Shown here piece after piece: positions 44,123 through 55,583 of a stretch of DNA of 64,000 nucleotides (positions within the stretch are counted from its first letter, which is position 1; each line of letters opens with the position of its first letter). Location: contig CM035444.1 in NCBI GenBank assembly GCA_020310875.1, positions 17,724,477 through 17,788,476 of the forward strand, given 5' to 3'. Source of the DNA: Ceratopteris richardii (taxonomy: Eukaryota; Streptophyta; Polypodiopsida; Polypodiales; Pteridaceae). The position numbers and the translations under genes were made by a program. Under the pieces are notes generated by a model that saw nothing but the letters and a program-made list of their open reading frames with translations, did no database searches and had not been told where the DNA came from.

Positions 44123-45237
44123 TACATGTTGAGGCTGTATTACATAATGAACGCATGTCTATCAAGAGTGCACAATCTATGCCAAAGTGGCTGAAACAAA
44201 CTTTGCAAGACAACAAATTGAGTGCACCTTTACTTGGTAGAACAAGATCAAGCTCTCACCATGCATCAAATAATTTTGTGGATTATTTTCTTATTGCTAC
44301 AACATGTAATGTAGAGCCACTTTCTTTTGAAGATGCATGTGACGATCCACAATGGATGTGTGCTATGCAATCAGAAACGGACTCCATACATAGGAATGGT
44401 ACTTGGGAGTTATGTGAATTGCTAAAAGGAAAGAATGCCATTGGTACAAAGTGGGTTTACAAGATTAAGAGAAAATCTGATGGGAGCATTGATCGCTACA
44501 AAGCTAGATTGGTTGCCAAAGGATATGCACAACAATATGGCATTGACTATGAGGAAACTTTTGCACCTACTTCATGCATGACTACCATTCGTACCGTGGT
44601 TGCATTGGCTGCCCATCGAGGTTGGAAAGTGCATCAGTTGGATATAAAAACAACCTTCTTGAATGATGGTTTGCAAGAAGAGGTTTATGTGAAGCAGTCT
44701 CCTGGATTTGCTATGAATGGGAAAGAGCATATGGTTTGTCGCTTGCATAAAGCCTTGTATGGTCTCAAGCAAGCTCCACATGCATGGTATGAGAAAATGC
44801 ATAAGCACTTGATTGCTCTTGGCTTCACATGTAGTCCAATTGAAAGCACACTCTATGTACGCAAAAATGGGGCTGATCTTATAGTGCTTGTTCTTTATGT
44901 TGATGACATACTCTTGAATAGGTCATGTGATGCAAAACTTGACATTCTTATGGTTGATTTGCAGCATACTTTTGATGTCACTTATCTTGGTCTTTTGAGC
45001 TACTATCTTGGCATCCAGTTTGTATCCGTTGAGGGGGGAATTGTTATGCATCAAGCAAAGTATGTTGAAAAACTACTTCAGCGTTTTGAATTTGAGGATT
45101 GCAAGCCAGTTTCCACACCAATTGAGATAGGATTCAGGTTCTCAATCGAGGATTCCAGTGATGCATTTGACACTTCCCTTTATCAGCAAGCTGTGGGATG
45201 TCTTATATATGCATGCAACACAAGGCTGGATATATAG
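44113..45237 (+). pseudogene. Copia RT of I (nearly intact)
   Basis: One open frame contains [98 protein letters not shown] and the active site VLYVDDILLNRSCDAK, then YLGLLSYYLGIQF and CLIYACNTRLDI. It ends at TAG 45235-45237, probably from CAG. Normal LNGDL is LNDGL here. RT fold motifs are all present. Confidence 0.92.
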
Positions 45238-45846
45238 TATGTAGTTTCCCTGTTGAGTCGATTCATGCATAGCCCTCGCACTAAGCAGTGGCAAGTAGTG
45301 AAACGTGTGTTTAGATATCTTCGAGGCACTTTGAGCTTAGGTATCTTTTATGGTAGAGATGTTCGACCATGCTCGCATGCTTTTACAGATAGTGATTGGG
45401 CTGGTTGTTATGATACTTGCGTGTCCACTAGTGGTAATTGCTTTTTCCTTGAAGGCTCATGCATATCTTGGTTGAGTAAGAAGCAACCTACAGTGGCGAC
45501 ATCGAGTTGTGAAGCTGAGTACAAGGCAGTTTTCACAGCTATAGTTGAGTGTATATGGTTTAGACGCCTATTGATGGATCTTTGCATGGAGATTGATGCT
45601 GCTACACATATTCTCATTGATAGTCAGAGTGCTTTGGCTGTTGCACGAAACCCAGTGTTTCATGCACAGACCAAACATATTGAGGTGCATTATCACTATG
45701 TGAGAGAGCGCCTTCATACAGGAGATATTGATTTGGTATATGTGTCTACATAAGATAATGTGGCAGACATATTCACCAAAGCTCTTCCATGGGAAAAGTT
45801 TGAAGCTTTTCACAAAGCTTTAGGCTTATTACCTTGTGGGGGCTGA
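45238..45846 (+). pseudogene. Copia RNase H of I
   Basis: After the stop the frame continues LLSRFMHSPRTKQWQVVKRV, FRYLRGTLSLGIFYGRDV, FTDSDWAGCYDTCVSTSG, SWLSKKQPTVATSSCEAEY, ILIDSQSALAVARNPVFH and KHIEVHYHYVRERL to VYVST, where TAA (45751-45753) replaced CAA. DNVADIFTKALPWEKFEAFH and LGLLPCGG end the domain. All catalytic acids are present. A purine tract (45882-45890) and the 3' LTR follow. Confidence 0.9.
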
Positions 45847-45892
45847 TTTGTTACTCCTTGTATGTGTTCACATCATTCGCTCCAGGGGGGTT

Positions 45893-46098
45893 TGTTACAC
45901 TTATGTATTCCTCGAGTAGCTTTGATATGAACCTTTTCCCTATACATGGGCACTTTTTACTCTAGTGCTGGCTAGAGGTTAGTTCATCATCAATAGAGAG
46001 AGCTATTCTAGCCATCATCTTCTCCGTGTGTCTTGCAGTGTTTGTGCTCCTTGTCTGTGCTTCTCGTGTGTCTCTCGCACTTCTACACTCACCTGACA
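45893..46098 (+). repeat. 3' LTR of I (206 bp)
   Basis: It starts TGTTACACTT after CCAGGGGGG and ends CTCACCTGACA beside the ATACA duplication. It lacks 86 bp that the 5' LTR has between CTAGAGGTT and AGTTCATC. Confidence 0.9.
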
Positions 46099-46147
46099 AT
46101 ACAATGAGTGCCAAATCCTTGTTCAACACCTAACTCCTAGGGGGTTT

Positions 46148-46365
46148 AATAGTATATTTTGGTAATGATGTGTATTAAGGTTTAACACATTTAGGACTAT
46201 TGAGGCACTTTTTTCCCCTCTTTATGAAGTTTTCTTCCTAGTTTGTATATGTGGAAATAAAAAAATGGGATACTCATTCTTGTGAATTTTACACTTATTA
46301 ATACATTTTATATTATGATCTTAAGCTTCTTCTTCCTCTTCATGATGTTTGTGAGCATTCCAACT
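46148..46365 (+). repeat. Decayed F-family LTR of J
   Basis: After the purine tract CCTAGGGGG the text follows an F LTR: ATGATGTGTATT, AGGACTATTGAGGCACTTTT, TTCTTCCTAGTTTGTATAT, AATACATTT and AAGCTTCTTCTTCCTCTTCA. Similarity to F3 at 63177 is obvious but much weaker than among F1, F2 and F3. Confidence 0.6.
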
Positions 46366-47129
46366 TCACACACTACTACAAGTTTTGATTCACCTACACA
46401 TTGATATCTTCACGTAGCTTCTTCATCCACATTATATTACATATACAATGGGCTAGTGAACTACACTTAGATTTATTTGAGGGAAAAGAAACCATATGTT
46501 ATTTCTTGGATTATCAATATATCGATTTCCCACTTACTAACATTGAATATTCACTAGGAATATTCATACCTTCATTCAAGCCTACCCAATCTACATTAGA
46601 ATAATCTTCAACCTACATAGCACATACATGTGAATAGAACATGGATTGATGTATGTATAATTCAGATATCTTAAACACTCATTTTGATACTAAAAGGGTT
46701 GGAACCTTATGAGTGTTTGTTATCTGGGATAACACTACCAATATGTAGCATATATTTGGTCTTATGACAATTTCATAGAGAAAAGACCCTATAATGGACT
46801 TATATAATTGAAAGTTCTAGCACGAACTCCACATAAATGTAGAAAATCTTGTGATATTTGCATAGAGTAATGACCCCACAATCGACTTATATAATAAAAA
46901 ATTACACCACATTACCTTTCATGCAAGTTATGTTCAAATTTACTTCTATTGGATTGGGCAATGACTTAGAATCTATAAATCCAACCTTACCAACATACCA
47001 AGTATACATATCCTTTGGAGAAGATATAGAGCTTTCTATTTGTAAATCCATTGTATGCCCAAGAAGAAATCTAAATCCCTTGTATACCTTATTTCCTTCT
47101 TAGTACATAGAGAAGGACTTTCCTTTCTT

Positions 47130-47690
47130 TGGTTTTAATCATGCTTTGTCAAATAGTCAAATATCCTTTGGCTCCAATGCCTAGGGGCTTTCTTCGTATT
47201 CATGCATGGTTTAGATCCTTGGAATGATCCATAGCAATATTTCTCCGTATTCACACATGCTTTAGATGCTTGGAATCTTCAAATCCCTAGATTTGATCCA
47301 TCTACACAAACTCCTCTAGGTGTCAATTTAGGTATTCCATTTTTACATCTAATTAAAAGATGTTCCATTGCTTCTATTGTAGCTACCAAAATTCTTATGG
47401 TGGAATCTTAGTATTAGGATTAAAGGTCTCATCATAATAAATACCATAAGTTTTACCAAATTCTTTAGAAACTAGCCTTTCCTTTCACATGGTTATGGAA
47501 CCACCTAAGTTCCTCCTAACATTCTAGATCAATTGTTTCCAATTACCTCCATGTTTTTGGTCCTTGGTTCTATTCAGGATGTCTCTTTGTATTTAAGGAA
47601 ATTTTTTGCATCTTCATATAGAGTTGGTTCTTCTTTTTCCATAATTCTATTCATGCATGTAACACAATTGAACATGAATGACTCATATGT
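47130..47690 (-). pseudogene. Copia RT N-terminal fragment (N)
   Basis: The minus strand reads EEPTLYEDAKNFLKYKETSW near 47600, GTWVVP-like text, ARLVSKEFGKTYGIYYDETF near 47430-47490 and NPNTKIPP, then LDVKMEYLN near 47340. These match the start of a Copia RT (ARLVAKGF.Q.YGIDYDETFAPV, and DVKNAFLNG). Several stops and frameshifts are present and the YVDD part is not recognisable. Confidence 0.6.
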
Positions 47691-48289
47691 TAATATATAT
47701 ATAGGATATCTTCTCTCCAGATCTCTTTCTTCACCTTGTTGCAATAGAAACATCCTTTGCCTTGGTCTGACAATCATTTCCTTTTAGGCCTCTAATTTCT
47801 CTATAATATACTATTCATTCAAATCTACCCATAATTGATCTTTATCTTCAATCCCTTGTATATTTTCTTTTAGTTTTTTCCTTCCATCATTGGCTGCATT
47901 TGATGTTGGGATGCATCTAAGCCTTCTAGTCCATGACAAAAACCTCCATGAACCATTTTCCACACTTTATTGTTCTCCATCCTAACTATTTGGCTTTCCC
48001 ATTTCATGATCTTTAACCTACATAAACATACTTGGGGCATATCGTTACCAATTTTCATCAAAATATAAATCTCATGGTATTTTAGATTCTTTTAATTTGG
48101 GTTTTTAAACATAAAAAATATTTGGGGGTGGGAAATATTTGATTTATTTACATATGTTACTCGATAAAGACCTAAATAGTATAAAGTTTAGGTGGGAGCT
48201 CTGTTCAAAATGTTTGATATAGTAGACCTGAATAATAGTTTCACAAATGTTTTGTATTATGCATTTGCCTAGCACATTTTGCCAAATAC

Positions 48290-48730
48290 CTATTGTTTTC
48301 CTCAACAAGTTCGTTTTCTTGGAGCATATATTTGCATTTAAATTAGTATTTTATTCCATTATCAATCAAGAATTCAAAAAATTATAGGAGAAGTACTCTC
48401 CCTCTTTATTAAATCTAAGAAATTTGATTTGCCTTCCTACCTCCTTTTTTACTTGTGATTTGATTTTCTTCAGCAATTGAAACACCTCTTATTTTTGTTT
48501 TGATAAAAAAATGCATAACATTCTATTAAAATTAGGTGAATGTCACGAAATGTACATTATCTCCAATTTATGGATCATGAGTTGTTCCTAGAACATTTTT
48601 GTGTCTAAGATCAATTGGATCATGGCTTCCAAACTCTTATGTCTTGAAGGCCAATCTAGTTTGCTTATGGATTGGTTTGCTTCACACAAATGTTGCATGT
48701 TCTATGCTTCAAAGCTAGTTAGCCACTCAT
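48290..48730 (-). pseudogene. Copia integrase fragment (N)
   Basis: Decayed minus-strand text includes CNICVKQTNP near 48690, a KSLEAMIQLILDT stretch resembling the LE.IH.D region, KKIKSQVKKEVGRQIKFLRF near 48430 and NKEGEYFS near 48390, the place of the second catalytic Asp. The Asp is changed to Asn. YMLQENELVEENNRYLAKCA near 48300 resembles the Glu motif region. It is very degenerate. Confidence 0.5.
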
Positions 48731-48942
48731 TAAACTTCTCCTCCACATTTCCTTGAACCTTTTCAAGTTGATGTATCCTTATTTTTTGTACCATAATTCA
48801 ATTGTGCTGCTTGTTTTCTACCATATGCAAAGTACACATTTTGATTAAGAATTGATTTTGTCTCCATTCTGAAGATTCTATCTTCTTCCATCCCACTATC
48901 AAAACTCTATGGTCATCCTTTACATCTTCAACATAACATCCA

Positions 48943-49618
48943 TGTCACTCTAGCACAACGACAAGTACCAACATGAGGAGATCCACCTCATAATTGTTAA
49001 TCTATGGAGACGTGAGGACTAGTATGAAAACTATGAGCAAGTGAAGGCACAAGTGCGTGAGTGAGAAGCACACAAGCATGCACACACATACACACACACA
49101 TGCACACAAGGCAAGACAAAGAGTGGAACAATGGAATCTTCTATTAACAATCTCCAAGAAAGTATACAAAGCTCAAAACTAGCTTCAATCTCCAACTAGC
49201 TAACCCCAAAAATGAGCTCTCTAGCTCTTTTTATAGTTTTTAACTAGGTTTTGGCCCTGTCGAGACCTATTGTTTGGCGCAATTAAAAATTAGGTTCCTA
49301 GGCTATTTTGGAGGCTCAAATGAGCTCTAAAAATTATGAAAATTGGTACATTGATACTTCTAATACTCCTCAAGCTTGAGGACTCCTCGGCTTGCAAAAA
49401 ATGGAGTAAGAATAATGGAAAATGGTATTTACAATGGTGTGAAGTGACTAAAATCACTATTTGGGAAATATTTCTCCATGAAAAATTATGTGGCGTACTT
49501 ATTGGATCTCCAATGACTGCTTTGCGTGCTTAATCCTGCTTGGCTCTCCCTTTGTTTTGACTCCCTTTAGTGGCTTCCCTATCTTGTAAGGCCTTGAATG
49601 CCCTGGCTGCTATCAATG
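48943..49618 (-). repeat. 3' LTR of E (676 bp)
   Basis: It aligns over its full length with D2 (13333-13993): both begin TGTCACTCTAG on the plus strand and carry the GAGGAGATCCACCTCATAA, GCATGCACACACATACACAC, TGGAACAATGGAATCTTC and CTCCTCAAGCTTGA words. The inner end is mutated to CATTG where D2 has TGTTG, after the purine tract CGCGAGAGGGGGGG. Confidence 0.75.
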
Positions 49619-49859
49619 CCCCCCCCTCTCGCGTCTGTGATCCCTGGAAGACCCTTGTTGTTGGGAGTGCTTGACATAATACTGGACGACATCAGTGGCA
49701 AGGTGATGTTCTTGTATGTGAAGGCCTCATTTGTTCCCAATCAATTGGACCTGGAATGTCTGGATGTGGCAAGCATAACTGATCTGCATATATGTATTGT
49801 TCCACTGCAAAGAGATGTAATAAATGTGTTGGTCTGGGAATGAAAATTTTGGAATGATA

Positions 49860-52308
49860 TTCCTAGAATCTGGTAGAGAACATTTCTTCAAAAGTATGCT
49901 TGTAGCAAGCAGGTAGATATTTGATTCGTGCATGCCATGCATATATTGTGTCGATGGAGGGGGTTTGGCTCATTTCATATACCAAATCTTGGTTGCCTTC
50001 AGAAAATCTAAGGGTTGAAATGTGTCGAGCTTGAATCTTTTGAAAGGTCTTGAATACTATTGTCATGAGCTTGAAGATCTTCATACACATGTGTGTGGAA
50101 ATGTTGAGTACATTCTTTAACCGTGTAGACCAATGAAGTATGGTGGAGATCATATAGGCAACAGTGGGTGGCCCTCTGGGTGGAGCAAAGTATGGGTAAT
50201 CAATCCAATCAGAGCATCCTTTTTTGTTGTAGACTTTGATGGAAAAAGCTTGCTAGGACCTGCGACAGACCACGGGGCAGTAACATGGGTCATATTTAAT
50301 ATAGAGTGGCATGCTTGCCCATATGCACATCATTTTAGGGTAGTCCATTAATAGTTGCTCATGCCAATTAGGTTGAAAAATAGAGCTTGTTCATGCCTCT
50401 TCTAGTAGATCATTAGGTTTGAACTGACTAGCAAATGTTGGCTCTTTCCCTATATGCCTTGTAATCTCTGCATAATAATCAGTTAACAATAAAAAATAAG
50501 GCTTACATTGTGTTTATGATGTGGTGATGAAGTGTTGATGGGATAGGTTCCGAAAATACAACCTAAGAACTGTTTCTTCCAGATTGGAAAGGGACTCGAT
50601 TTGCACAGCCACTCTATCATCGTGGGTTTTTCCTATCTGGTCTACTCTCTTGAGCCAATCAGGGACTTCTATCTTGAAGGTGTCTCGGCCCTCAGCTGTG
50701 ACATACCCACCTAGTACTGGCATCAGCTCATATGGTTCTTCAAAACTTTCTTCAATCAGAATCTCCACCACTGTCTTAGGTTTTGGTTCCTCAATTAGAG
50801 AGGGTGGCCTCTCATATGGTAAGAGTCTACCTTTTAGTTCTTCCACTTCTTTTCATAGGGCTTCCACTTCTTCTGTAGGTTGAGGGAGGAGGGCCGACTC
50901 TAGTTGACTTGTGCTGGACATGGTGGGCTACTTCTTGAGATCTGCACATTCTGATTCCATCTTTTCATATGACTCTAAAATTTTTGAATGTTCCTCTAGT
51001 AATATTCTGACATCTTCAGAGGGAACGGTGCAATACTTTGTCGGAAACCTTTTCAACTGGGCCGTGTAAGTAGGAGCACCTATGAATTTGGGTAATTCTT
51101 GCTGCTCTTCTTGTTGTCTTTGTTCATGATCCTCCTCGCCTTCTTTGGATTCGTCATCTTCCTCATCATCTTCATTGTCTGCTTTCTCCACATAAATTGT
51201 GGTGACTAGTACCTGTGATGTTGTTGCTTGTGGTTGAGCACCTTCCACTTGTTGTTCTTCTTCTACCTCAGGATTCACTTCTTTTAAAATCTATTCAAAA
51301 TCCTCTGCAGTGAACTCTCCCATAGGTACTCCACTGGGGAATTTGAGATTTGTGGGAATGGGCAAAAGTATGAGGTTGGGGCCTTTGGTGCTGCGTTGTG
51401 GGAGGCGCAGTATAAAAGGGCATACGTAGCAAGGTGGGGGATTGACGTCAGGGGTTAATGTGGCTCCATGGGGTTGAGCACATGGTACTTGTACTGCTCC
51501 TCTCATCCTCTTGGAAGGAGTCTAGTTGATGTTCAATCTTTGAACTGCTTCACTCTATTCCACATCAAGGCTCTCTGGATTGGGACGTTGTAAGCTAAAC
51601 ATCTATAAATGATCCTGGTCAATGTACAACACCCATACAAAACTGACTTACATGGCCATTGCTCGTGTGCCAAGCGTATCTAATCAATGATCCAATGAGG
51701 CAAGTTAATTGTTAAGTTTTGAGTCTCTACAAGATACAAGCTGAACCATATCTTCTTGGGTGGCATACTGAATCTATCTTGGGTAGGGAAGGCAAAGTGT
51801 TGCATACACATCCTCACGTGAACTGCAATGTTTGGTGTCATGGCCACCATGTCCTTGAGCTTGGTAGGTTTCGATTCTTAATGTTATCTGATACAAGGAT
51901 CTCCTTCTCTGTGGGTATATGCATGAATCTCATGTCTAGGGCCTCCCTCACTAAGTTATTGGTTAATTGAAACCTCTTCAACTCATTTCCCCCTGTTAGA
52001 GATGGGAACACAAAAGTGCTTGATGCTTGGGGGAGCTTGCTAAGAGTCAATGTGTTTATAAGATAATAACATCTCATAAATCAGGTTTTGAAAGATGAGC
52101 ATTGAAATACACATCCAATCTTGCTTTTTGCCATACTGGGTGTAGTGCCTTTGCATTTTGTAACTTCTCAAATTTTGTGTGTAAAGAAATGGTACTTGCC
52201 TCCCTTTCCATTGAATTCAAGCTTGGCTTCCAAGAGGTACGATCCCTCTCCCAAGGTTCCTACAACTTCACTAAACCAATGGGAAGTTTTGTTGATATAC
52301 ATGGTATG
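49860..52308 (-). pseudogene. Unfamiliar ORF of E, main part (decayed)
   Basis: Open blocks on the minus strand, from the N-terminal side: 52308-52168 (INKTSHWFSEVVGTLGEGSY, GGKYHFFTHKI), 52077-51838 (LTGGNELKRFQLTNNLVREA, LDMRFMHIPTEKEILVS), 51506-51291, 51278-50928 (acidic run EDDEEDDESKEGEEDHE, then YTAQLKRFPTKYCTVPSEDV and a possible coiled coil EEHSKILESYEKMESECADL), 50846-50514 (VVEILIEESFEEPYELMPVL, FKIEVPDWLKRVDQIGK) and 50153-49863. I recognise no catalytic domain. The end is conserved with D2. It could be a structural gag-like protein or a captured host gene; I cannot tell which. Confidence 0.5.
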
Positions 52309-53390
52309 TGAAAGAACTTGGAGAAGCTTATAGGAGGTAGAAAAGTGAGTTGCAAAGCGATGAAGTTTGGTCCAACCAAATGGCACAAGACCAGCCCTTG
52401 AGATTATGGAGACTCAAATAGACCTTATAAGAATGTGATAAGTGGAATAAGATGCACTATGTCCTTGGGAGCATGAACGAGAAAGAGTTGATACAAAATA
52501 GATAGGTTTGCGCATCGACTAGCTCAAAAACCTTACTATCTTTGGAAGAGACAATGAACAAATGCTCATAGCGGCCAGTGTGATTACAATTAGACAAAAT
52601 CCTTTTATGGGAGTGATACACATAGGGTTGAGTGTATATATTGCACAAGAGTATAAGGAATAAGCAAAATATGCTATAGGAATGAATCAGACACTCAATG
52701 GTGGTACCTCCTATTTTTCAGGAATATGCAGTGATTGACCTCGAGACAAAAAAACTAAGATTTCTCCCAATCTACTGGACCAAATTCTATGAAAACTTAT
52801 AGGCATAAACTGGGCACCGATAACTTCTACTGAGTCATCTTTCATCAATTTTGGTGCTCTGTAGAGAGACCAACAACCTCTGCAAGATTACTATTGGCAA
52901 AGAAGATGATGCAAAGAAATGAAAGAGCAAGACAATGATGGTCACAAGTGTATGTATATTGCTTCCATGTATTGTACAAGTGATTTAAGCCTTTATATAG
53001 ACTCTACAAGTGATCCATGACTTCTACAAGTGGATTTTGAATTCAAATGAAGGCAACAAGAGTTGTTGGAGGGAATCAATTCACTTTCCTACAATCTAGG
53101 AAAAGTGAAGATCTAGTTTGATCGACTTTTAGGTGATTGATTGATTTATTGAATGCAACACAACCACCACAAAATTGTGGAATTTGGGCTCTCTCTTTCT
53201 ACTTTTACATGTGTAAATCTCAAGGCTTTTACAATGATAAAAGATCCATGAAAAATCTTTTAAAAGAATACAATAAGTGAGCATAAGTAAAAGAACTCTC
53301 CAATGGATATTCTTTCGACATAATCCAAGCGATAGCTTTTGATATAGATAAAATCCACCTCAAGCATAGTGTACGCTTGATGTTCCAATA
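52309..53390 (-). repeat. 3' LTR of M (1082 bp)
   Basis: Plus-strand ends TGAAAGAACTTGG and GATGTTCCAATA. It contains about 130 bp (52899-53030) that the other LTR lacks, including the TATA-like CTATATAAAGG (minus, 52990-53000). The minus-strand purine tract TTGAGGGGGAGC precedes it. Confidence 0.88.
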
Positions 53391-53401
53391 GCTCCCCCTC
53401 A

Positions 53402-53880
53402 ATCTAAAGTATGCTTGAGTCTTCATTCTCTACTAAGTTGAATACCTGCCATAGCTTTGAATCTACAAAGCTTTATTCCATCAAGTGCCTTTGTCATCAT
53501 ATCTGCTACTTGCTTTTTAGTTGTAACAAAATAAATGTCAATCTCCTTTGCCATGAGCTTCTCCCTGATGAAGTGGTAATGGAATTCTATGTGCTTTGTC
53601 CTTGCATGAAAAATTGGGTTAGCTGCTAGATGCATGGAACTTACATTATCTCCAAATATGTGAGGTTTGGAACTTACAAGTCCCAAATCTGTATACAATG
53701 CTTTTAACCATATTGCCTCTTGAGTTGCTATGGTCAAACCTCTATACTCTGCTTCAGTTGAGGATAAAACATCTGTTGGTTGCTTCTTGGAACACTTGAT
53801 CTTAGTCTTGATAAAGTATAGAATAGCCCGTCTACTATGGTCATCAATAAATGAGTCATAATACCTTGATCCTGCCAATG
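53402..53880 (-). pseudogene. Copia integrase-RNase H fusion remnant of M
   Basis: The frame 53878-53423 starts in the integrase core (AGSRYYDSFIDDHSRRAILY, FIKTK) and passes within a few codons (KIKCSKKQPTDVLSSTEAEY) into RNase H: LTIATQEAIWLKALYTDLGL, GDNVSSMHLAANPIFHARTK, EFHYHFIREKLMAKEI and VADMMTKALDGIKLCRF. About two thirds of INT and all of RT are absent. The frame is open across the joint, so the deletion happened cleanly. The RNase H motif DNVSSMHLA replaces the usual DSQSA. Confidence 0.88.
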
Positions 53881-53887
53881 AAGGTTC

Positions 53888-54391
53888 TTAACTTGGTCTC
53901 CATACATCAATATGTACTAAGTCCAATAAGTTGTTGTGGATGTAGCCTTTGTGGTTGAACGGTTGTCTTTGTGCCTTCCCAATCTGACATGCATCACACA
54001 TGTTGATCATGTGTTGGTTTGATATGTTCGGCAGTCCTAGAACACTTTGATCCTTGCATATATCCTTCAAGGTTCTTTCATTCACGTGAGTAAGTCTCTT
54101 ATGCCACACTTCAATTTCACTTAAGGTTTGAGACCCAAAAGTGAACAGAGCTATGTTTTTGGTTTCTCCTACTTCAAAAGTAAAGAGCCTACCATGCTTC
54201 TCACCTCTGGCTATCTTCTTGAAGCCTTGACATGGATCTTCCACAAAAGCTCCATGCAGGGTGAACCTAACTTGCAAGCCTTTTTCAACTATTTGGCCTA
54301 CACTTATTAGGTTTTTAGTGATAGTGGGTACATAGAGAACCTTACTCAGAATGTTTGTATTGCCATTGGAAGCTTTGACATTACCAATCTT
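53888..54391 (-). pseudogene. Integrase N-terminal (zinc) region of M
   Basis: Frame 54277-53888 includes HGRLFTFEVGETKNIALFTF, the zinc ligands VWHKRLTHVNERTLKDIC and MCDACQIGKAQRQPFNHKG, and LLDLVHIDVWRPS with the first catalytic Asp, then a TAA-type stop. It is the gag-preintegrase domain in good condition. A few codons later the fusion frame listed before begins. Confidence 0.85.
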
Positions 54392-55530
54392 CTACACATT
54401 GTGCTTTGTGTCATCCCTTGTTTGTACTTCATGTCTATGCTTTTGACTTTCCAAATCAGATAGTAGAGCAATGTTGCCTGCAACATGATTTGAACATCCT
54501 GAATCCATGTAGAACAAATGATCATCTTCTTTACCTTCTTTGTGGCTTAGATTCATAAGAAGCAATGAGTCTTCATGTGGTTGATCTTTTGAATAATTGT
54601 TGAAGTCTCTTCTATTATAGCTTCTATTATTATTGTTGAATTTGTGTCCACCTCTGCCTCTATTGCTACCATATCCACCTTTTCCACTTCCTTTCTGGGT
54701 GTTCCCATTGAACCAACAATTTTGAGTGGTATGGTTGGTCTTATCGCAGATGGCACAAGGTTGAACATTCTGAGCTTTGGCTTTGTCATGCTTTGGTCCT
54801 TTCTTCTTCCCTTTCCACTTGCTCTTGCTTACAAAGTTGGCTTGGGAAGTCTCCTCTTCATCTTCTTCATTCTTCTTGCCTTTTTGCTTCTTATCCTTCT
54901 TATCTGCATATAGAGCGCTAGTTAAATTACCATGATAGGAGTTACCTTCCTTTATGCTATTTTTGGCCTCTTGATTGAAGAGTTGTCCAAGAAATATTTT
55001 GAATTCTGGAGTTTGCACATCCATGATGAGATCATAAGCCGTCGTGAAGGATTGTCATTGCTTATCACTTCAAATCCCATTGAGAATCTGCCTCATGATA
55101 GCCTCTTCTTCAATCAGCTCTCCAATGGATTCTAACTGATCTGCAACCTCCTTGACCTTGGTAACAAACTCTGTGATGGTTTGTTTATGTGTCTTCTTCA
55201 TTTGGTTGAACTCATTCCAAAGATGATTCCTTCTTGCTTTGGTACTAGCAGAAAAGAAAGTCTTGAGGGCATCCCAAGTCTCTTGAGATGTCTTTCATCC
55301 TCTAATATGTGGTAATAGAAAGTTAGAGATAGAGTTTAGTATGTACAACCTTGCTTGAGCATCCCTTGCACACCAAAGTGTGAGCATATCTGTCTCCTCT
55401 TGTGTAGGTCCTCCTTTGGATCTTGGAATAGGCATAGCTTCATCATGTGATACAATTCCATAAAGATTTCTACCTTGCAAATAGGCCTCCATTCTGATTT
55501 GCCAAGCCATGTAGTTGTGTCAATCAAGCT
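54392..55530 (-). pseudogene. Copia gag and protease of M
   Basis: The N-terminal gag is in frames 55527-55295 (MAWQIRMEAYLQGRNLYGIV, TLWCARDAQARLYILNSIS). A decayed middle follows, then frame 55024-54392: Lys/Glu-rich KKDKKQKGKKNEEDEEETSQ, an intact knuckle CAICDKTNHTTQNC, a Gly/Asn/Arg-rich stretch (GYGSNRGRGGHKFNNNNRSY) and the protease site FYMDSGCSNHVAG with DSG intact. The frame is open for 210 codons. Stops lie between the capsid part and this frame. Confidence 0.85.
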
Positions 55531-55570
55531 TCTTGATCATTGAGGGAAAGTTGTCACCCATCTTGATCTA

Positions 55571-55582
55571 GCTCTGATACCA
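55571..55582 (-). promoter_or_regulatory. tRNA primer binding site of M
   Basis: The minus strand reads TGGTATCAGAGC, a perfect initiator Met tRNA complement, one base inside the 5' LTR. Confidence 0.9.
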
Positions 55583-55583
55583 C

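Larger units (their letters stand above)
40923..46098 (+). mobile_element. Complete but disabled Copia element I
   Basis: I has two LTRs, primer site, leader, gag, PR, INT, RT, RNase H and purine tract, 5176 bp, with perfect target duplication ATACA at 40918-40922 and 46099-46103. It belongs to the same broad Copia group as F but has different LTRs. Shared LTR parts differ at about 10 of 206 positions by eye. Few lesions separate it from an intact copy: stops at 41527, near 42538, 45235 and 45751, single-base frameshifts near 41838, 42780 and 44000. Confidence 0.92.
39410..46365 (+). mobile_element. F-family Copia relic J, interrupted twice
   Basis: J is a plus-strand relic with RNase H at 39410-39720 and 40785-40870, the post-RNase H tail to 40922, and an LTR at 46148-46365. 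It is interrupted by K (39721-40784) and by complete element I (40923-46098). Tail words such as TTATACATG before I and ATGAGTGCCA...CCTTGTTCA after I follow F2 in order. Upstream parts of J are unrecognisable. Confidence 0.7.
46400..48900 (-). mobile_element. Very old minus-strand Copia relic N
   Basis: RT and integrase traces lie in the expected order on the minus strand but no LTR or primer site could be recognised. It sits between relic J and element E. Boundaries are approximate and no frame exceeds about 80 codons. Confidence 0.5.
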
